From Prorocentrum cordatum (taxonomy: Eukaryota; Sar; Dinophyceae; Prorocentrales; Prorocentraceae), in assembly GCA_963575745.1 (NCBI GenBank), contig CAUYUJ010003670.1, positions 199,144-263,143 of the forward strand: a stretch of 64,000 bases of DNA. Reading direction: 5' to 3'. The notes below the pieces were generated by a model. That model was given only the letters and a program-made list of their open reading frames with translations, had not been told where the DNA came from and did no database searches. Positions within the stretch are counted from its first letter, which is position 1, and each line of letters opens with the position of its first letter. A program made the position numbers and the translations under genes. Of the stretch, positions 1 through 12,160 are shown piece by piece.

Positions 1-613
1 GCGCGCGCACGTCACCGCACGCACGCACGCACGCACGCACCGCACGCACGCACGCACGCACCACGCGGCGCGCGCACGCGCGCACACACGCACACACCAC
101 ATGCACACACAAACGCCCGCACACACCCACACACCACACACACACCCACACGACCCACACACAAACCCACGCACACCCACGCACAACCCCGCGCACACCC
201 ACGCCACCCACGCCCACCCACGCCCACCACACCCACCCAAACCCACCCGCGCCAACCCACCCACCCACAACCCCACACACCCACAAACACCACAAACCCA
301 CACACCCACTACGCGCACGCACACGCACGCGCACACGCACGCGCACGCGCACACGCATACGAACACGCACACGCGCGCGCACGCGCACACGCACACGCAC
401 GCGCGCGCGCACGCGCACACGCACACGCACACGCACACGCACACGCACACGCACACGCACACGCACGCGCACACGCACGCGCACACGCACGCGCACACGC
501 GCACGCACACGCACACGCACACGCACACGCACACGCACACGCGCACGCGCACGCGCACGCGCGCACGCGCACACGCGCGCGCACGCGCGCACCCACGCAC
601 ACACACACACGCG
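1..613. repeat. Alternating CA/CG purine-pyrimidine microsatellite
   Basis: Simple sequence made of CA, CG and CCCA steps. Positions 300-612 are almost purely CACACG/CACGCG, a strictly alternating purine-pyrimidine tract of the kind known to adopt Z-DNA. Open frames across it are low-complexity His/Thr or Cys/Ala/Val strings and are not genes. Confidence 0.95.
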
Positions 614-646
<33 letters not shown>

Positions 647-743
647 GCTCTCTCTCTTTCTCTCCTTATCTCTTTCTTGTTTTCTCTTCCTCTCTTTATC
701 TCTTTCTTTCTTTCTCGCTTTCTATATTTTTTCTTTTTCTCCC
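614..743. repeat. CT-rich pyrimidine tract
   Basis: (CT)n passing into TTTCT and T-rich sequence. It directly precedes the leader of the first minisatellite element. The second element, at 3072, is preceded by the same kind of tract. Confidence 0.9.
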
Positions 744-2736
744 GGCCATCCTGTGGTGTTGGGTCTCCGTTTTGAAGAAACGGTCACCGCGTTCTCCCCG
801 TCCCCCTCTGCCCCCCCCTCCTGGCTGCCGCCCGCATGCGTCGCGCGCGCGCCCAATTCGGCACACCCCTCGCGCGTTCCGTGGCCCCGTAGGGAGCTCC
901 GCCGAAGGCCCCAGTGCTGCCGCCCGCATGCGTCGCGCGCACCCAATTCGGCACACCCTTCGCACGTTTCGTGGCCCCATAGGGAGCTCCACCGAAGGCC
1001 CCAGTGCTGCCGCCCGCATGCGTCACGCGCACCCAATTCGGCACGCCCCTCACACGTTTCGTGGCACCATAGGGAGCTCCACCGAAGGCCCCAATGCTGC
1101 CGCCCGCATGCGTCACGCACACCCAATTCGGCACACCCTTCACACGTTTCGTGGCCCCATAGGGAGCTCAGCCGACGGCCCCAACGCTGCCGCCCGCATG
1201 CGTCACGCACGCCCCATTCGGCACACTCCTCACACGTTTTGTGGCCCCATAGGGAGCTCCGCCGAAGGCCCCAGTGCTGCCGCCCGCATGCGTCGCGCAC
1301 ACCCAATTCGGCACACCCCTCACACGTTTCGTGGCCCCACTGGGAGCTCCACCGAAGGCCCCCGTGCTGCCGCCCGCACGCGCCACGCGCGCCCAATTCG
1401 GCACACCCCGCACACGTTTCGTGGCCCCATAGGAACCTCCGCCGAAGGCACCAGTGCTGCCGCCCGCATGCGTCACGCACACCCAATTCGGCACACCCCT
1501 CGCACGTTTCGTGGCCCCAGAAGGGGCTCCGCCGAAGGCCCCAGTGCTGCCGCCCGCATGCGTCACGCGCACCCAATTCGGCACGCCCCTCACACGTTTC
1601 GTGGCCCCATAGGGAGCTCCACCGAAGGCCCCAGTGCTGCCGCCCGCATGCGTCACGCACGCCCCAATTCGGCACACCCCTCACACGTTTCGTGGCCCCA
1701 TAGGGAGCTCCACCGAAGGCCCCAGCGCTGCCGCCCGCATGCGTCACGCACACCCAATTCGGCACACCCTTCGGACGTTTCGTGGCCCCACTGGGAGCTC
1801 CACCGAAGGCCCCAGTGCTGCCGCCCGCATGCGTCACGTGCACCCAATTCGGCACACCCCTCACACGCTTCGTGGCACCATAGGGAGCTCCACCGAAGGC
1901 CCCAATGCTGCCGCCCGCATGCGTCACGCACACCCAATTCGGCACACCCCTCACACGTTTCGTGGCCCCATAGGGAGCTCAGCCGACGGCCCCAACGCTG
2001 CCGCCCGCGTGCGTCACGCACGCCCCATTCGGCACACCCCTCACACGTTTTGTGGCCCCATAGGGAGCTCCGCCGAAGGCCCCACCGAAGGCCCCCGTGC
2101 TGCCGCCCGCATGCGTCCCGCACACCCAATTCGGCACACCCCTCACACGCTTCGTGGCCCCATAGGGAGCTCCACCGAAGGCGCCAGCGGCCGCGCTCTC
2201 ATGCGTCCCCGCCACCCATCCCCCTCACAGCAACAGGTTTCGTGGGCCCATAGGGAGCTCCACCGAAGGCCCCAGTGGCACCGCCCGCATGCGTCACCGC
2301 CCGCACCCAATTCGGCACACCCCTTCACACGTTTCGTGGCCCCGTAGGGAGGTGCACCGAAGGCCCCAGTGGCGGCGCTCACATGCGTCCCCGTCACGCA
2401 TCCCAGTGCACCCCTCACGCGCTTCGTGGATCCATAGGGAGCTCCACCGAAGGCCCCAATAGCGGCGCTTACATGCGTCTCCGCCACCCATCCCGGCCCC
2501 CTCCCGCAGCAGCATCATGTTTCGGGGGCCCATAGGGAGCTCCACTCCACTGGAGGCCCCAGTGGCGGCCCTCACATGCGTTTCCGCCACCCATGTCGGC
2601 GCGCCCCGCGCGTGTTTCATGTCCCCATAGGGAGCTTCACCGAATTCCCCAGTGGCACCCATCTCGGCACACCCCTCGCACGTTCCGTGGTCCGATGGGG
2701 AGTTCCTTTGAAGATGCAACAGGCAGCTGCGGTACT

Positions 2737-2737
<1 letters not shown>
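744..2737 (+). repeat. Minisatellite element E1: leader plus about 20 copies of a 90-bp repeat
   Basis: The leader at about 744-790 contains CCATCCTGTGGTGTTGGGT and then CCGTTTTGAAGAAACGG. A C/T-rich stretch follows, then about 20 units with a period of 90 bp (for example 971, 1061, 1151, 1241). Each unit carries CGCATGCG, a variable spacer, TTTCGTGGCCCCATAGG, GGAGCTCC and CCGAAGGCCCC. Units after about 2160 are more diverged and slightly longer. Because 90 is a multiple of three, frames stay open for 300-500 codons on both strands; these are repeat artefacts. The same design recurs at 3072, 4966, 7181 (minus) and 18184. Confidence 0.93.
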
Positions 2738-2802
<65 letters not shown>

Positions 2803-2834
2803 GTTTTTGTTTTTGTTTTATTATTTTTTCTTTT

Positions 2835-2872
<38 letters not shown>

Positions 2873-2905
2873 TCCCCCTTCTCTCTCTCCTCTCTCTCTC
2901 CTTCC

Positions 2906-2981
<76 letters not shown>

Positions 2982-3014
2982 ACTTTTTTTCATTTTTTTT
3001 TTTTTTTTTTTTTT

Positions 3015-3052
<38 letters not shown>

Positions 3053-3071
3053 CCTTTGTTTTTTTGTTTCT
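2738..3071. repeat. CT microsatellite with T tracts
   Basis: (CT)n broken by TTTTGTTTTTG and a run of about 26 T at 2992-3019. It separates E1 from E2 and ends immediately before the E2 leader. Confidence 0.95.
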
Positions 3072-4965
3072 TGGCCATCGTGTCGTGTTGGGTGTTCGTT
3101 TTGAAGGGGCAGCGCCCAGCGTACTTCCTTTTCCTCTTCTCCTCTTCTCCCCTTTCCCTCCCCCCTCCCCCCGCCTGTGCTTCTGCCCTCTGCGCGTCTC
3201 TGTTGCGGCGCACCCCTCGCGCGTTTCGCGACCTCCGTGGGCGCTCGACCGACGGCCGCGGACCGCGCGGCCCCCCGCCGCTCATTCCGGCGCGCCCCTC
3301 AATGTCATCGTGGCCACATAGAGAGCTCCGTCGAGGGCCCCAGCGGCGCGGCCCGCACGCGCCCCCGCCGCCCATTTCGGCGCACCCCTCGCACGTTTCG
3401 TGGCCCCATAGGGAGCTCAACGGAAGGTCACAGCGGCGTGGCCCGCATGCGTCCGCGCCGCCCGCGTCGGCGTACCGCCCGCGCGTTTCGTTGCCCCATG
3501 GGGGGCACCACCGAAGGTCCCAGTTGCGCGGCTCGCGTGCGCCCCCGCCGCCAATTTTGATGCATCCCTCAAGTGTTTCGTGGCCCCGCAGGAGCTCCAC
3601 CGAAGGTCCAGTGGCGCAGCCCGCATGCGCCCCCGCCGCGCATTTCGGCGCGCCCCTCCCGCGTATGAATCCCACCGAGTCTCCCAGTGGCGCGGCCCGC
3701 GTGCGCCCCCGCCGACGATTTCGGTGCGCCCCTCAAGCGCTTCGTGGCCCCTTAGGGATCTCCACCAGAGGTCCCAGTTGCGCAGCCCGCGTGCGTTTTC
3801 GCGCCACTCGGTTCGGCCCGCCTGTCACACGTGTCGTGGCCCCACAGGGAGTTCCACCGAGGGCCCCAGGGGCGCGGCCCGTATGCGCCCGCGCCATCCA
3901 CGTCGGCACACCCCTCGCGCGCTTCGTGGCCCCATAGGAGCATCACCCAAGGTTCCAGTTGCGCAGCCCGCATGCGCTCCCGTCATTGTTTTCGGAACAC
4001 CCGTCACACGTCGCAGGGCCTCAAAGGAGCTCCGCCGAAAGTCCCAGTTGCGCGGCCCGCGTGCGTCCCCATCATTCATTTTGCAACGCCCTTCGCGCGT
4101 TTCGTGACCCCGGACGAGCCCCGCCGAAGGTTCCAGCTGCGCGGTCCGCGCGCGTCCCCGCCATTCATGTTGGAGCACGCCCCGCGCGTTGCGTGGCCCC
4201 ACAGGAGATCCGCCGAAGGCCCCAGGTGCGCAGCCGTCTTGCGTCCCCGCCTCTCATTTTGGCACACCACTCACACACTTCGTGGCCCCATAAGGGGGCC
4301 CCGCCAAAGGTGGCAGTGGCGTGGCCCGCATGCGTCCGCGCCACCCATGTCGGCGCACTGCTCAGTCGTTTCGTGGCCCCATAAGAGTTCCACCGAAGGT
4401 CCCCGTGGTGCAGCCCGCATGCGTCCGCGCCATTGATTTCGGCGCGCCTCTCACGCGTTTCGTGTTTCGTGGCCCCATAGGGGGCCCCGCCGAAGGCCCC
4501 TGTGGCGGTGCCCACATATGTCCCCACCACCCACCTATGCCCCATAGAGAGCTAGCTCCACCGAAGGCCCCAATGGCGGTGCCCTCATGCGCTCCCGCCA
4601 CCAATTTCGGCGCACCCCGTGCACGTTTTGTGGCCCCATAGGAAGCTAGACCGAATGACACAGTGGCGGTGCCCACGTTGGCACCCCTTGGCACGGTTCG
4701 TGGCCCCATAGGGAGCCCCAGCGAAGGCCCGGGTGGCGCAGTTCTCAAGCGTCCCCGCCGTTTTTTCCGGGACGCCCCTCGCACGCTTCGTGGCCGCATG
4801 GGGAACTCTACCGATGGCCCCTGTGGCGGTGCCCACGTGCGTCCCCGCCACCCATTTCGGCACACCCGTCACACGTTTGTGGCCCCACATGGAGGTCAAC
4901 CAAAGATGATATTCACAATTGCGTTACTTGCAACTGCATCTGGTTCTGTCTTGCGCCGCGTTTCT
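3072..4965 (+). repeat. Minisatellite element E2: leader, pyrimidine tract, about 19 diverged units, tail
   Basis: The leader (GGCCATCGTGTCGTGTTGGG, then CGTTTTGAAGGGGCAG) is followed by a CTTCTCC-rich tract at 3125-3175. The start unit CGCGTCTCTGTTGCGGCGCA resembles the start units of E3, E4 and E5. About 19 units of 80-90 bp follow. They are more diverged from each other than E1 units but keep GCATGCG, TTTCGTGGCCCCATAGG and CCGAAGG. The tail near 4911-4940 reads CACAATTGC, then CAACTGCATCTGGTTCTG, and resembles the tail of E3. Confidence 0.9.
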
Positions 4966-6935
4966 CCCAAGCCATACTGTGGTTTTGGCTCCTCGTTTTG
5001 AAGAGACAGAGCCCCGCCTCTCTCCTCTCCTCTTCTCCTCCTCTCCTCCTCCTTCCTCCCTCGTCCCATCCGCGCCTCCTCCCTCCGCATGTCTCTGTTT
5101 CGATGCACCCCTCACGCGTTTCATGGCCCCCATAGGACCTCTACCGAGTGTCCCAGTGGCGCAACCCTCATGCGTCCCCGCCACCCATTTCCCCCCCATC
5201 CAGTACAGCGCTTTTGTGGCCCCGGAGGGATCTCCACCGAAGGCCCTAGTGTCAAAGTTCGCATGCGTCTCCCCCGCCGGGCATAGCGGTTCGCGCCCCC
5301 GTGGGGGGCTCCGCTGGAGGTCCCGGTGCCGAATATCGTATACGTCCCGCCGCGCAGTGCAGCGTTTCGCGGCCGTGCAGGGAGATCCACCAAAGGCCCC
5401 AGTGGCAAAGTTCGCATGCGGTCCCCCCACCCAGTGCAGCGCGTCGTGGCCCCAGTTCAACGGCAGGCCCCAGTGTCAAAGATCGCATGCGCCCCCCCTG
5501 CCAAGCACAGCGTTTCGTGCACTTACAGGGAGTTCCACTTCATGCCCCAGTGGCAAAGTTCGCATGCATCTCTCCCACTCAGCACAGTGTTTCGTGACCC
5601 CACACGGAACTCCACTAAAGGCCCCACTTGCAAAGCTCACATGCGCCCCCCACGCCCAGAACAGTGTTTCGTTGTCCCACAGGGAGCTCCACTCCACCGA
5701 GTGCCCGAGTGGCACAGTTTGCATGCGCCCTCCCCGCCCAGTGCTGCGTTTCGTGGCCCCATAGGGAACTCCACCGAAGACCACATTGGCAAAGTTCGCA
5801 TGCGTCCCCCCCGCGCAGTACAGCGTTTCGCGGCCGTACAGGGAGCTCCACCGAAGGCCCCAGTGGCAAAGTTCGCATGCGTCCCCCCCGCCTGGTACAG
5901 CGCTTCGTGGCCCCATGGGGATCTCCACCAAAGGCCCCAGTGGCAAAGTTCGCATGCGTTTCCCCCGCTGGGTATGGCATTTCGCGGCCGTACAGGGAGC
6001 GCCACGGACGGCCCCAGTGGCCGCGTCCGCATGCCTTTCCCCCAACCACTACAGCGCTTCGTGGCCCCATAGGGATGTCCACCGAAAGCCCCAGTGGGCG
6101 CGGCTGCATGCGTCCCGCGCCCGGTACACAATTCGCAGTCCCACAGGGAACTCCACTGAAGGCCGCACTGGCAAAGTTCGCATGCGTCCCCCCCGCCCAG
6201 TACAGCGTTTCGTGGTCCCATAGGGAGCTCCACAAACGGCCCTAGTGGCCGCGTCCGCATGCTTTCCCCCCACTACAACGTTTCGTGGTTCCACAGGGAG
6301 TTCCAGTCCACCGAAGGCCCGAGCGGCACAGTTCGCATGCGTTCCCCCCCGCCCAGTACAGCGTTTCGTTGCCCCATAAGGGGGCTCCACCAAAGGCGCC
6401 ATTGGCTAAATTCGTATGCGTTTCCCCCTCCGGGTCTAATTTTTCGCGGCCGTATAGGGAGCTCCACCGACGGTCCCAGTGCCAAAGATCGCATGCGTCC
6501 CCCTCGCCCAGTACAGCGTTCCGTAGCCCCATAGGGAGCCCCACCGAAGGCCCAAGTGGCCGCGTCCGCATGCGTCTCTCCCCCCCGCCGGGTATGGCGC
6601 TTCGTGGCTCCATAGGGATGTTCACCGACGGCCCCAGTGGCCGCGTTTGCCGGGTACACCTTTCGTGGCCCCACTGGGAACTCCACTGAAGGCCCCGGTG
6701 GCAAAGTTGGCATGCGTCTCCCCCGCCCATTACAGCGTTTCGTGACCCCACAGGGAGCTTCACCGAAGGCCTACTGGCAAAGTTAGTATGCGTCCCACCC
6801 ACCTAGTACAGTGTTACTTGGCCCCATAGGAAGAGGGCTCCACCGACGACCCTAGTGGCCGTGGCCGCATGCGTCTCCCTATTCCTCACGGCACACCCCT
6901 CACGCATTCACAACTGCATATTGTTTTGCCATTTG
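4966..6935 (+). repeat. Minisatellite element E3: leader, pyrimidine tract, about 22 units of 77-80 bp, tail
   Basis: The leader is AGCCATACTGTGGTTTTGGC, then CGTTTTGAAGAGACAGAG. A CTC-rich tract at 5015-5080 follows, then CCGCATGTCTCTGTTTCG. Units are shorter than in E1 because the spacer between CGCATGCG and GTTTCGTGG is a short CCCCCGCCCAGTACAGC type. The core TTTCGTGGCCCCATAGGGAG and GGAGCTCC is the same. The tail at about 6905-6935 (CACAACTGCATATTGTTTTG) matches the E2 tail. Confidence 0.9.
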
Positions 6936-7180
6936 CCTTGATTCCTTTGGTTGGAAGCGAGCCCCAGGCTCCGTGGCCCCGGGGGCTCCTTGGACGCCCC
7001 TGCAGAAGGTTCCCCGGGCTTTCTCCTGGAAGCTCCTGGATCAAGGCAATCGGCCTAAATCGATAAGGAGGGCGGCCGAACGTCCCCGCGAGGGCCCCAA
7101 GATGCCCAGACACCCACAAGACGCCAGAAAACGACCCAACGAAAACCCTCAAGAGGCTTTCGAAACGATGAACTAGCTTA
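6936..7180. other. Spacer without recognisable gene
   Basis: Non-repetitive DNA between E3 and the inverted element E4. It is rich in CTCCTGG/CCCCGAGG words. No convincing coding segment is seen. Confidence 0.6.
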
Positions 7181-8488
7181 GCGAAGGACCCAACCATCTG
7201 CAGATGTGAGCACCGTCGCTGTATGCACTGCATTCGGAGGAGCTCCCCAGAGGGCCGCGAAGCGTGTCAGGGGTGTGCCAAAATGAGTGCGGTGCGCATG
7301 CGAAAGCAGCCATTGGGGCCGTCGGTGGAGCTCCCAATGGGGCAGCGAAGCGTTTGTGAATGTGCCAGAATAAATAAGATGGGCGCGATACAAGGGCCGT
7401 GGGTGGTGCTCCCTGTAGGGCCACGAAGCGTGTGAGGGTGTGTCAAGATTGGCCAGGTGGGCGCATGGGAACGCAGCCGCAGTGACCGTCGGTGGTGCTC
7501 CCTATGGGGCAGCGAAGCGTATGACGGGTGTGCCGAAATGGGTGGGGTGGGCGCATGCGAGCGCAGCCACAGTGGCCGTCGGTGGAGCTCTCTATGTGGT
7601 TGCGAGACGTTCGAGGGTTGTGCCAAAGTGGGTGCGGTGGTCGTACGCGAACGCAACCACTGGGGCCGTTGATGGATCACCTTATGGGGCAGCGAAGCGT
7701 GTGAGGGTGTGCCAGCATATGTGCGGTGAGCGCATGCGAACGCAGCCACTGGGGCCGTCGGTGGACCTCCCCACCGGGCCACGAAACGCGTGATGGGTAT
7801 GCCAAACTGGGTGCGGTGGGCGCATGTGAACGCATCTATGGGCGCATGCGAACGCAGCCACTGGGGCCGTCGGTGGAGTTCCCTGTGGGGCCACGAATCG
7901 TGTGATGGGTGTGCCAAAGTGGGTGCGGTGGGCGCATGCGAACGCAGCCGATGGGGCCGTCGGTGGAACTCCCTGTGGGGCCACGCGACGTGTGAGGGGT
8001 GTGCCCAAATGGGCGCGGTGGGCGCATGTGAACGCAGCCGCAGTGGCCTCTGGTGGAGCTCCCAAGGGGGCCGCGAAGCGTTTGAGGGGTGTGCCGAAAT
8101 AGGTGCGGTGGGCGCACTCGAACGCAACCACTGGGACCGTCGGTGAAGCCCTATGGGGCAGCGAAGCGTTTGAGGGTGTGCCAGAATAAGTGCGGTGGGC
8201 GCATGCGAGCGCAGCTGCTGGGGCCGTCGGTGGTGCTCCCTGTGGGGCCAAGACACGTGTGCAGGCTGTACCAGAATCGGTGCTGTTGGCGCATGCGAAC
8301 GCTGGCGTGTGGACTTTCGGTGGAACTCCCTATGGGGTCACGAAGCGTGTGAGGGGTGTGCCGAAGCAGATACATGCGGAGGGCAGAGGTAAGGAGGGGA
8401 AGGAGGGCGGAGGAGGGGGAGGAGGAAGGAAGGAAGGAACGCGGGGCGTTGTCTCTTCAAATCGAGGACCCCAGACCACAGGATGGTT
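7181..8488 (-). repeat. Minisatellite element E4, inverted: leader, pyrimidine tract, about 13 units, tail
   Basis: Read on the minus strand, the leader at 8488-8440 (CCCAACCATCCTGTGGTC, then CGATTTGAAGAGAC) is followed by a pyrimidine tract (8440-8390). The start unit CCGCATGTATCTGCTTCGGC and about 13 units of about 84 bp follow. The tail at 7197-7181 reads ATGGTTGGGTCCTTCGC. The outer CCCAACCAT of the leader is the inverted complement of ATGGTTGGG in the tail, so this copy has short terminal inverted repeats. The same 17-nt tail is found at 27546-27562. Confidence 0.9.
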
Positions 8489-9480
8489 GGGAACCCAGTT
8501 GATTTCTATTGTATTTCGCATGCTTTTGAGAATGCTCTGGTCTTCGGTCTTCCTGGCGTCCGAGACCGCCTACAAGGCCCGAGCCTCGACCCACAAATAC
8601 CCAAAACGGCTTCCAGGCAGTCCAAGAGAGCTCCAAGATGGCTGAACAGGGCCCAGAGATTGCCCAAAGAGAGTCCCATGACGGCCCAAGATGACCTCAA
8701 GACGCCCCCCGAATCATTCCAAATCGTTATCCATCCGGTCGTTCAGGGAGGCCGTGGTTGGAAGCAGGGTGGCCCGATGAAGCCTTCAGATGCACCCAGA
8801 AGGCGCCCGGGAGGCCTCCAGAAAACCCCAAGAATCCATCAACAACTTTTGTGAGGCCCCCAAGAGGCTCTCCAAGGAGGAGGATCGGGAAGAATTCGCA
8901 GGGTAGGGCGATCATGAGGAAAAAGGGCGAAGGTACATGAGGGAACGATAGCGTATAACATTACCATGACGCCGATGCCTGGAAGACAACAAGGAATCGC
9001 ATCCCTTGCTGTTTTACCTTCCTGCCCTTCCGCCTGCATGCCAAACTTCACGGACCAAGGTGCATGGCGCGAAACGCCAATGCAGTCTTGCAGTTCTCTC
9101 TCTCTCTCTCTTTCCCTTTCTCGTATCTCGTTTTGACCCTGCACCCTCGATTCTTATAGCTTTGATGTGCAATATGAGCTGTGCAACCTACGAGGTGCAA
9201 ACTGTGTGTTGCATCCGAGGGCACCAACCATACGTACGCCAAGGCGAAGCGGATACCCCGCAGCGTTGAACGCGTCATCGATCACCACTCGTTGGTCTCC
9301 CACCAGACCGCACCACGGCAAGAGCGAGACGTTACAAAATCCAGTGCATCATAGAGATTGGGCGCCAGACATCGAGTACCACTCGTAGTGCACCAGGGCA
9401 TGGCAAGTACTCGACGCGGAGATCCGCATATGTGCATTTCAATTCCTGACGCTTCCGTTTGTGAGCGCCCGAAAGTGGAT
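8489..9480. other. No recognisable gene; short CT tract at 9093-9122
   Basis: Mostly unique sequence. 8560-8880 is rich in CCAAGAGGC/CTCCAAG words resembling other spacers. 9275-9400 holds CACCAC/CATCGAG motifs related to the degenerate repeat at 11216-11760. Short frames on both strands look non-coding. Confidence 0.5.
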
Positions 9481-10860
9481 CCTATCCTGTGGCGACTGAG
9501 CGCTCCCTGGCGCCCCCTCCATTGGCGTGCCTAATTCGGTGCGTGCCATCCCGGGATGCTATTCGAGCTTTGAACGGACAGGAATCGGGGGTGCCTAAGC
9601 CAGCGTTCCTGGAGAGGGCCCCTGTCTTGGCGCGAACTGGCAAGTGTAACATCCGTTGGCAGCTCCCTTTGGGGGTGCACAGGTGCTACGCCTGCTACAT
9701 CGAAGAGATCATATGGCCTTGAGTCGGGGGTGCTTACGCCAGCGAACCACGCTAGACATTCCCACAGGCTAGGCACGAACGGGCAAGTGCAACGCCACTT
9801 GGCGGCTCCTCTTTGGGTGCCTGGGTGTGACGCTTGTTCAATCGATGCGGTCATGAGACTGTCAAAAGTGAGGTACCGTGGGGGCCAAATGTGCGAACCA
9901 CCCAAGCCTCCCCCACAATCCACACGATCTGGGCACGAACGGGCAAGTGTCCCCCTCCCTGGCAGCTCTCCCGTGGGTTGCCGAAGTGTCACGCCAGCTA
10001 TGTCGCGGAGGTCACGCGCCTCTCAAAAGAAAGGTGTCGTGCCCACCACACGAGCCTCCTGAGGCATCCTCACAATCTGGGCGCGAATGGGCCAATGTGT
10101 CCCTCCTGGAGGTGTCCTCGTGGGGTACCCAAATGCCACGCCTGCTCTGCCGCGGTGATAGTGGGGCTCTCTAGGGATTTGCGCATGGGGGGCCCAAACA
10201 TGCAAGCAGCCAAGGGCATTTCCGCAATCAGGAAGCGAACGGACAAGTGTCCTGGCCCCCCGCGGCTCCCCGTTGTGGTGCCTGAATGGCACGCCTGGAA
10301 TATCGCTGTGAGTATGAGGCTCTCAAAGGAGATGGGTCTAGGGGGCCAAGCGGGCGAATCGCGTGAGATATCCGCACACTTTGGTGCTCATGGGGTTGTG
10401 AAGTGAGAGAAGCCAGGGGTGCCGAGGCATGCAAACCGCCTGCGACATCCTCACGATCTGGGCGCCAACGGGCAAGTGCCGCCCTCACCGGCTGCTCCTC
10501 TTCGGGGTGCCGAAGCGCCACGCCTGCTATGTCGTGGTGACCATGGGGCTGGGGCTCGAATGCGAGGAGTCGGGGGCGTCGGAAGAAGTAGGCCGCGTGA
10601 GGCATCACTCGGATATTTGCGCGAGTGGGAAAGCGTCCCCCTCCCTGGCGGCTCCTCCTGGGTATGCCGAATCGCAGCGGATGCTGTATCACGGTGGTCG
10701 TGGGGCTCTCAAGTGAGAGGAGCGGGGGGCACCGAAGCAGGCACACCGCTCGAAGCATCCCTCGAATCTGGGCGCAACTGGGCAGGCGTCCCCCTCCCAG
10801 GCGGGTCCTCCTTGGGCTTTCAAGTGCCACGCCTGCTACGTCTGGTTGGTATGAGTTAGC
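9481..10860 (+). repeat. About 150-bp degenerate tandem repeat, roughly 8-9 units
   Basis: A core like GGGCACGAACGGGCAAGTG recurs near 9631, 9771, 9931, 10081, 10231, 10461, 10621 and 10771. Each is followed by CTCCCTGGCGGCTCCTC, a GTGCC/CACGCCTGCTATGTCG block and GGCTCTCAA. Spacing is 140-160 bp, except for one 230-bp step. Frames inside it are periodic and are not genes. Confidence 0.85.
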
Positions 10861-11215
10861 CTGAGCGTGAGTGAATCCGAGTGTTACTGAATCTGTGTGA
10901 GCGTGGTCTGCGTATGAGTGGCTCAGAATACTAGCACGAGGTTGTGAGTGAGTTTCGCTGCGACTGAGTCTGTGTGTGATCAGACTTTGGTGTCAGTGAG
11001 TCTGAGTATGAGCGGTCTGAGCATGACTAAGCTGAGTATCATGGTATACTAGTGTGGTTGGTCTGTGTGTATATGAGTCTGATTGCGTGCTTCCAAGTGT
11101 GAGTGAGTCTGAGTGTGGGTGAGTCTGAGTGTGAATCAGTCTGTGTGTGCGTGAGTGGGTTCGAGTGTGAGTGGTCGGAGGTATGAGTCACCGAGTGTGA
11201 TGTGAGAGGAAGGCG
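10861..11215 (+). repeat. Degenerate GAGTCTGAGTGT short repeat
   Basis: Variations on GAGTCTGAGTGTGAGTGAGT repeat through the whole segment. Similar CTCAGACTCACTCAC sequence on the opposite strand occurs at 54600-54640 and 55160-55330. Confidence 0.85.
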
Positions 11216-11760
11216 GCGGGAGTGAGGATGAGGCAGAGGCGTTCCACCAATAGCAAAAAAACAGTTTCTAGATATGGGGAACAATTGCGCCACAGTTGAG
11301 GCATCATAGCGCATATGCCAGACCGCACACCTCACCGTGTACCAAAGCAATCGCGCGAACTCGCAGAAGTTGAGGCATCATTTCGCGTAGCCCAGTCCAT
11401 ATTGCACCACGAACGAAGTCGCAACAGTCGAGCCATCATATAGCAGCAGCTATAGGGCACTACCCATAGGGCACCAGGGCAAGAACGACCAGTCGCAGAC
11501 ATACATCAGTGGGCATCAGCTGCAGAGCACCACCCATAGGGCACCAAGACGAGAGCGATGCATCGCAACAATTCGGGCCTCACAGGGCATCAGCTATATA
11601 GCACTCCAACGAGGCATCAATGCAATAACGGCACATCACAACCATTAGTGCATTACAGGGCGCCAGCCCTAAAACATCGTCCCATAGGGCACCACGACGA
11701 TAACGATAGATCGAAAACGGTAGGCTATCATAGGGCAACAGCTATAGACCACCATCCATG
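11216..11760 (+). repeat. Degenerate 60-80 bp repeat (GAGGCATCAT / CATAGGGCACCA)
   Basis: The motif AGTTGAGGCATCATA and its variants recur near 11293, 11365, 11426, 11490, 11567 and 11718. Between them lie CATAGGGCACCACGACGA and CAGCTATAGAGCACCA. Related pieces occur at 9275-9400. Confidence 0.75.
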
Positions 11761-11970
11761 CCCCTCCGAGTGGGACTTCAGCGGTGGCTTGGGCATGGGA
11801 TGGCGATGTGTGGGACATTCCGCAAGAGAGAGTCTCAGCCGATACCCTCTCCTCCCTCCCGCATCCTGTCATGCTTACTGCTGCAGCTGCTGCTCTTTCT
11901 CCTGCTGCGGTTCGCTGCACCGGATCAGAACCACCATGAGCAGGTCAGTGTCGACGCAATGAGTGTATAG

Positions 11971-12080
11971 CTAAATGAGGCGAAGGATTGCAAAAAAACC
12001 CAAGGATTGCAAAAAAACCCGAAGGATTGCAAAAAAAAAAAAACCCAAAAACCACGAAGGATTGCAAAAAAAACACCAAT
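11971..12080 (+). repeat. AAGGATTGCAAAAAAACCC repeat, 4 copies
   Basis: Four copies of a roughly 20-bp unit AAGGATTGCAAAAAAACCC with varying A-tract length. It lies just before the block shared with 14748-14830. Confidence 0.9.
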
Positions 12081-12084
12081 GCAT

Positions 12085-12160
12085 GCAGGACGGGCACGAC
12101 ATGAAGGTCGCGCCTGTGTTCGCCCCTGGCGTCTTACTGCACCCGTGATTCGGTGAGCTC
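12085..12160 (+). repeat. Dispersed block, copy 1 (second copy at 14748-14830)
   Basis: Contains GGTCGCGCCTGTGTTCGCC, CTGGCGT and GTGATTCGGTGAGCTCCG. Close matches are at 14760-14815. The two copies lie just outside the two ends of composite element A. Confidence 0.8.

Noticed and set aside
722-2253. Open frames of 300-490 codons on both strands over the 90-bp array
   Set aside because: The period is a multiple of three, so any stop-free frame stays open in every unit. Several frames on both strands are open at once and the sequence is purely periodic.
4250-4275. CATTTTGGCAC as a second spliced-leader relic
   Set aside because: It is a variant of the repeat word CATTTCGGCACACC in the E2 array and lacks the TAGC before it.
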